In this document: positions 14,444-15,073 of the stretch, in pieces | Layout: every line of letters begins with the position of its first letter | Position numbering within the stretch: the first letter of the stretch is position 1 | Assembly (NCBI GenBank): GCA_964352905.1 | Contig: CAYGTS010000061.1 | Location: 1-15,073 of the forward strand | DNA length: 15,073 bases | Direction: 5' to 3' | From: CAYGTS01 sp964352905 | Lineage (GTDB): Bacteria > Pseudomonadota > Gammaproteobacteria > JAHCLG01 | Notes under the pieces: model-generated | What the model was told of the DNA's origin: nothing | Database searches by the model: none | Seen by the model: the letters and a program-made list of their open reading frames with translations, nothing else | Program-made: the position numbers and the translations under genes

Positions 14444-14944
14444 TTGATAAGAAAAATAAACTTGTTAAAAACAGTTATTTTAGGTTTAATTTTTTTATGT
14501 TGCCCCGGGATTGCTAACAACAACCTTAACATGAAAACGTATTATGTAAATCGTAAAATTTACACCAATAAAAAACCAACTCGCATCTATCGGATTTCTA
14601 GCCGTGTTAAATCGATTCGGCAGCACTTGAGATCAACCATTTCAGTAGGTGGCAAAATTCATCAACAAGGTGTGGCATCTTGGTATGGCCCAAAATTTAA
14701 TCATCGTCTTACCGCCAGTGGTGTTCGCTACAATATGTATGGGTTATCTGCCGCGAGTAGAACTATTCCGCTAAATACCATGGTGAAAGTGACTAATTTG
14801 CGCAATGGCAAAGCAGTTATGGTTAAAGTTAATGATCGTGGCCCCTATGTGCGCGGTCGCATTTTAGACTTATCTTATGGTGCTGCGCAAAAGCTTGGTA
14901 TCGTTGGTCGTGGTACGGCATTGGTTGATATTCAGTCTGTATAA
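14444..14944 (+). CDS. secreted RlpA-like double-psi beta-barrel protein
   Basis: Encodes 166 residues from a TTG start. A signal peptide is likely (basic start, hydrophobic 11-20, possible cleavage after GIA at about 24). No proper lipobox is seen although two Cys lie at 19-20, so it is probably periplasmic rather than a lipoprotein. The C-terminal part (about 75-166) is an RlpA-type double-psi beta-barrel: GVASWYGPKFNHRLTASG, then NDRGPYVRGRILDLS. RlpA proteins act on or bind glycan strands in septal peptidoglycan. The pattern 'SGE.(F/Y)(D/N)M...AAH(R/K)T' common in the family here reads SGVRYNM...AASRT, with Val94 for Glu and Ser105 for His; Asp131 is kept. There is no SPOR domain. The gene is separated from icmB by 237 bases and flanked by inverted repeats, so a link to secretion is only positional. 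Confidence 0.85.
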   Translation: MIRKINLLKTVILGLIFLCCPGIANNNLNMKTYYVNRKIYTNKKPTRIYRISSRVKSIRQHLRSTISVGGKIHQQGVASWYGPKFNHRLTASGVRYNMYGLSAASRTIPLNTMVKVTNLRNGKAVMVKVNDRGPYVRGRILDLSYGAAQKLGIVGRGTALVDIQSV

Positions 14945-14946
14945 AT

Positions 14947-14968
14947 TGTAACTCACTCCGTAGTAGGG
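14947..14968 (-). repeat. right copy of inverted repeat flanking the RlpA-like gene
   Basis: Starts TGTAACTCACTCCGTAG, 3 bases after the RlpA-like stop codon. It is the near-perfect reverse complement of 14384-14408 apart from a 3-base indel and one mismatch. Confidence 0.65.
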
Positions 14969-14970
14969 AT

Positions 14971-15073
14971 CGCCAAATCTGAACGTTCCCATCTACAGGG
15001 TGAATAGTTACCTAAAATTGTATCTATTCAGCAAGTTTGAAGGTGAATTCACCGATAACGTTCAGATTTGGTG
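14971..15073. repeat. element of about 103 bases with inverted ends and nested palindromes
   Basis: CGCCAAATCTGAACGTT at 14971-14987 matches the reverse complement of 15057-15073 at 16 of 17 positions. Nested inside are a 7-bp inverted repeat (TGAATAG 15001-15007, CTATTCA 15024-15030) and a perfect 12-base palindrome GGTGAATTCACC (15042-15053). It holds no ORF, so it looks like a small non-autonomous palindromic element. The window edge may cut it. Confidence 0.6.

Overview
The window carries one long plus-strand block of twelve genes encoding the core of a Dot/Icm type IVB secretion system (T4BSS). The order is icmP(dotM)-icmO(dotL)-icmN(dotK)-icmM(dotJ)-icmL(dotI)-icmK(dotH)-icmE(dotG)-icmG(dotF)-icmC(dotE)-icmD(dotP)-icmJ(dotN)-icmB(dotO), the same as the icm region of Legionella pneumophila as I know it. 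A small RlpA-like gene follows. The gene order, the protein sequences, the AT-rich composition and the absence of conjugation (tra) genes suggest a gammaproteobacterium of the order Legionellales (Legionella/Coxiella/Aquicella/Rickettsiella-like), probably host-associated. I cannot name the genus from sequence alone.

Layout. Positions 1-318 are non-coding and hold copies of a short dispersed repeat in inverted orientation. Positions 319-4018 encode two members of the inner-membrane coupling complex: DotM and the coupling ATPase DotL, which has a long, very acidic C-terminal tail. A 178-base gap follows. Positions 4197-8809 encode the envelope-spanning parts: lipoprotein DotK, the paralogous inner-membrane pair DotJ/DotI, the periplasmic/outer-membrane DotH, and DotG, whose Gly/Ala-rich repeat region is interrupted by an assembly gap of exactly 100 N. 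Positions 8831-10527 encode DotF and two small related membrane proteins, DotE and DotP. Positions 10527-14206 encode DotN, the zinc-finger-like partner of DotL, and DotO, the VirB4-class ATPase. After a possible weak terminator, a TTG-started secreted RlpA-like protein (14444-14944) is bracketed by inverted repeats, and the window ends in another inverted-repeat element.

How the genes work together (knowledge of the family): DotL, DotM and DotN, with IcmS/IcmW and others not in this window, recruit effectors at the inner membrane. DotO, with DotB (not in this window), energises the machine. DotI/DotJ, DotE and DotP are inner-membrane parts. DotG and DotF span the periplasm towards the DotH/DotC/DotD/DotK outer-membrane core. 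Many junctions are tight: icmL/icmK overlap by 4 bases, icmD/icmJ by 1 base, and icmM/icmL and icmK/icmE lie 3-5 bases apart. This points to translational coupling within one or a few operons.

I see no wholly new multi-gene system. The points most worth a second look are local departures from the known parts: the glycine-zipper DotK with a Gln at the usual peptidoglycan-binding Arg, the short DotG with two kinds of repeat around the gap, the acidic DotL tail, an RlpA-like protein missing several usually conserved residues, and the palindromic dispersed repeats at both ends of the locus.
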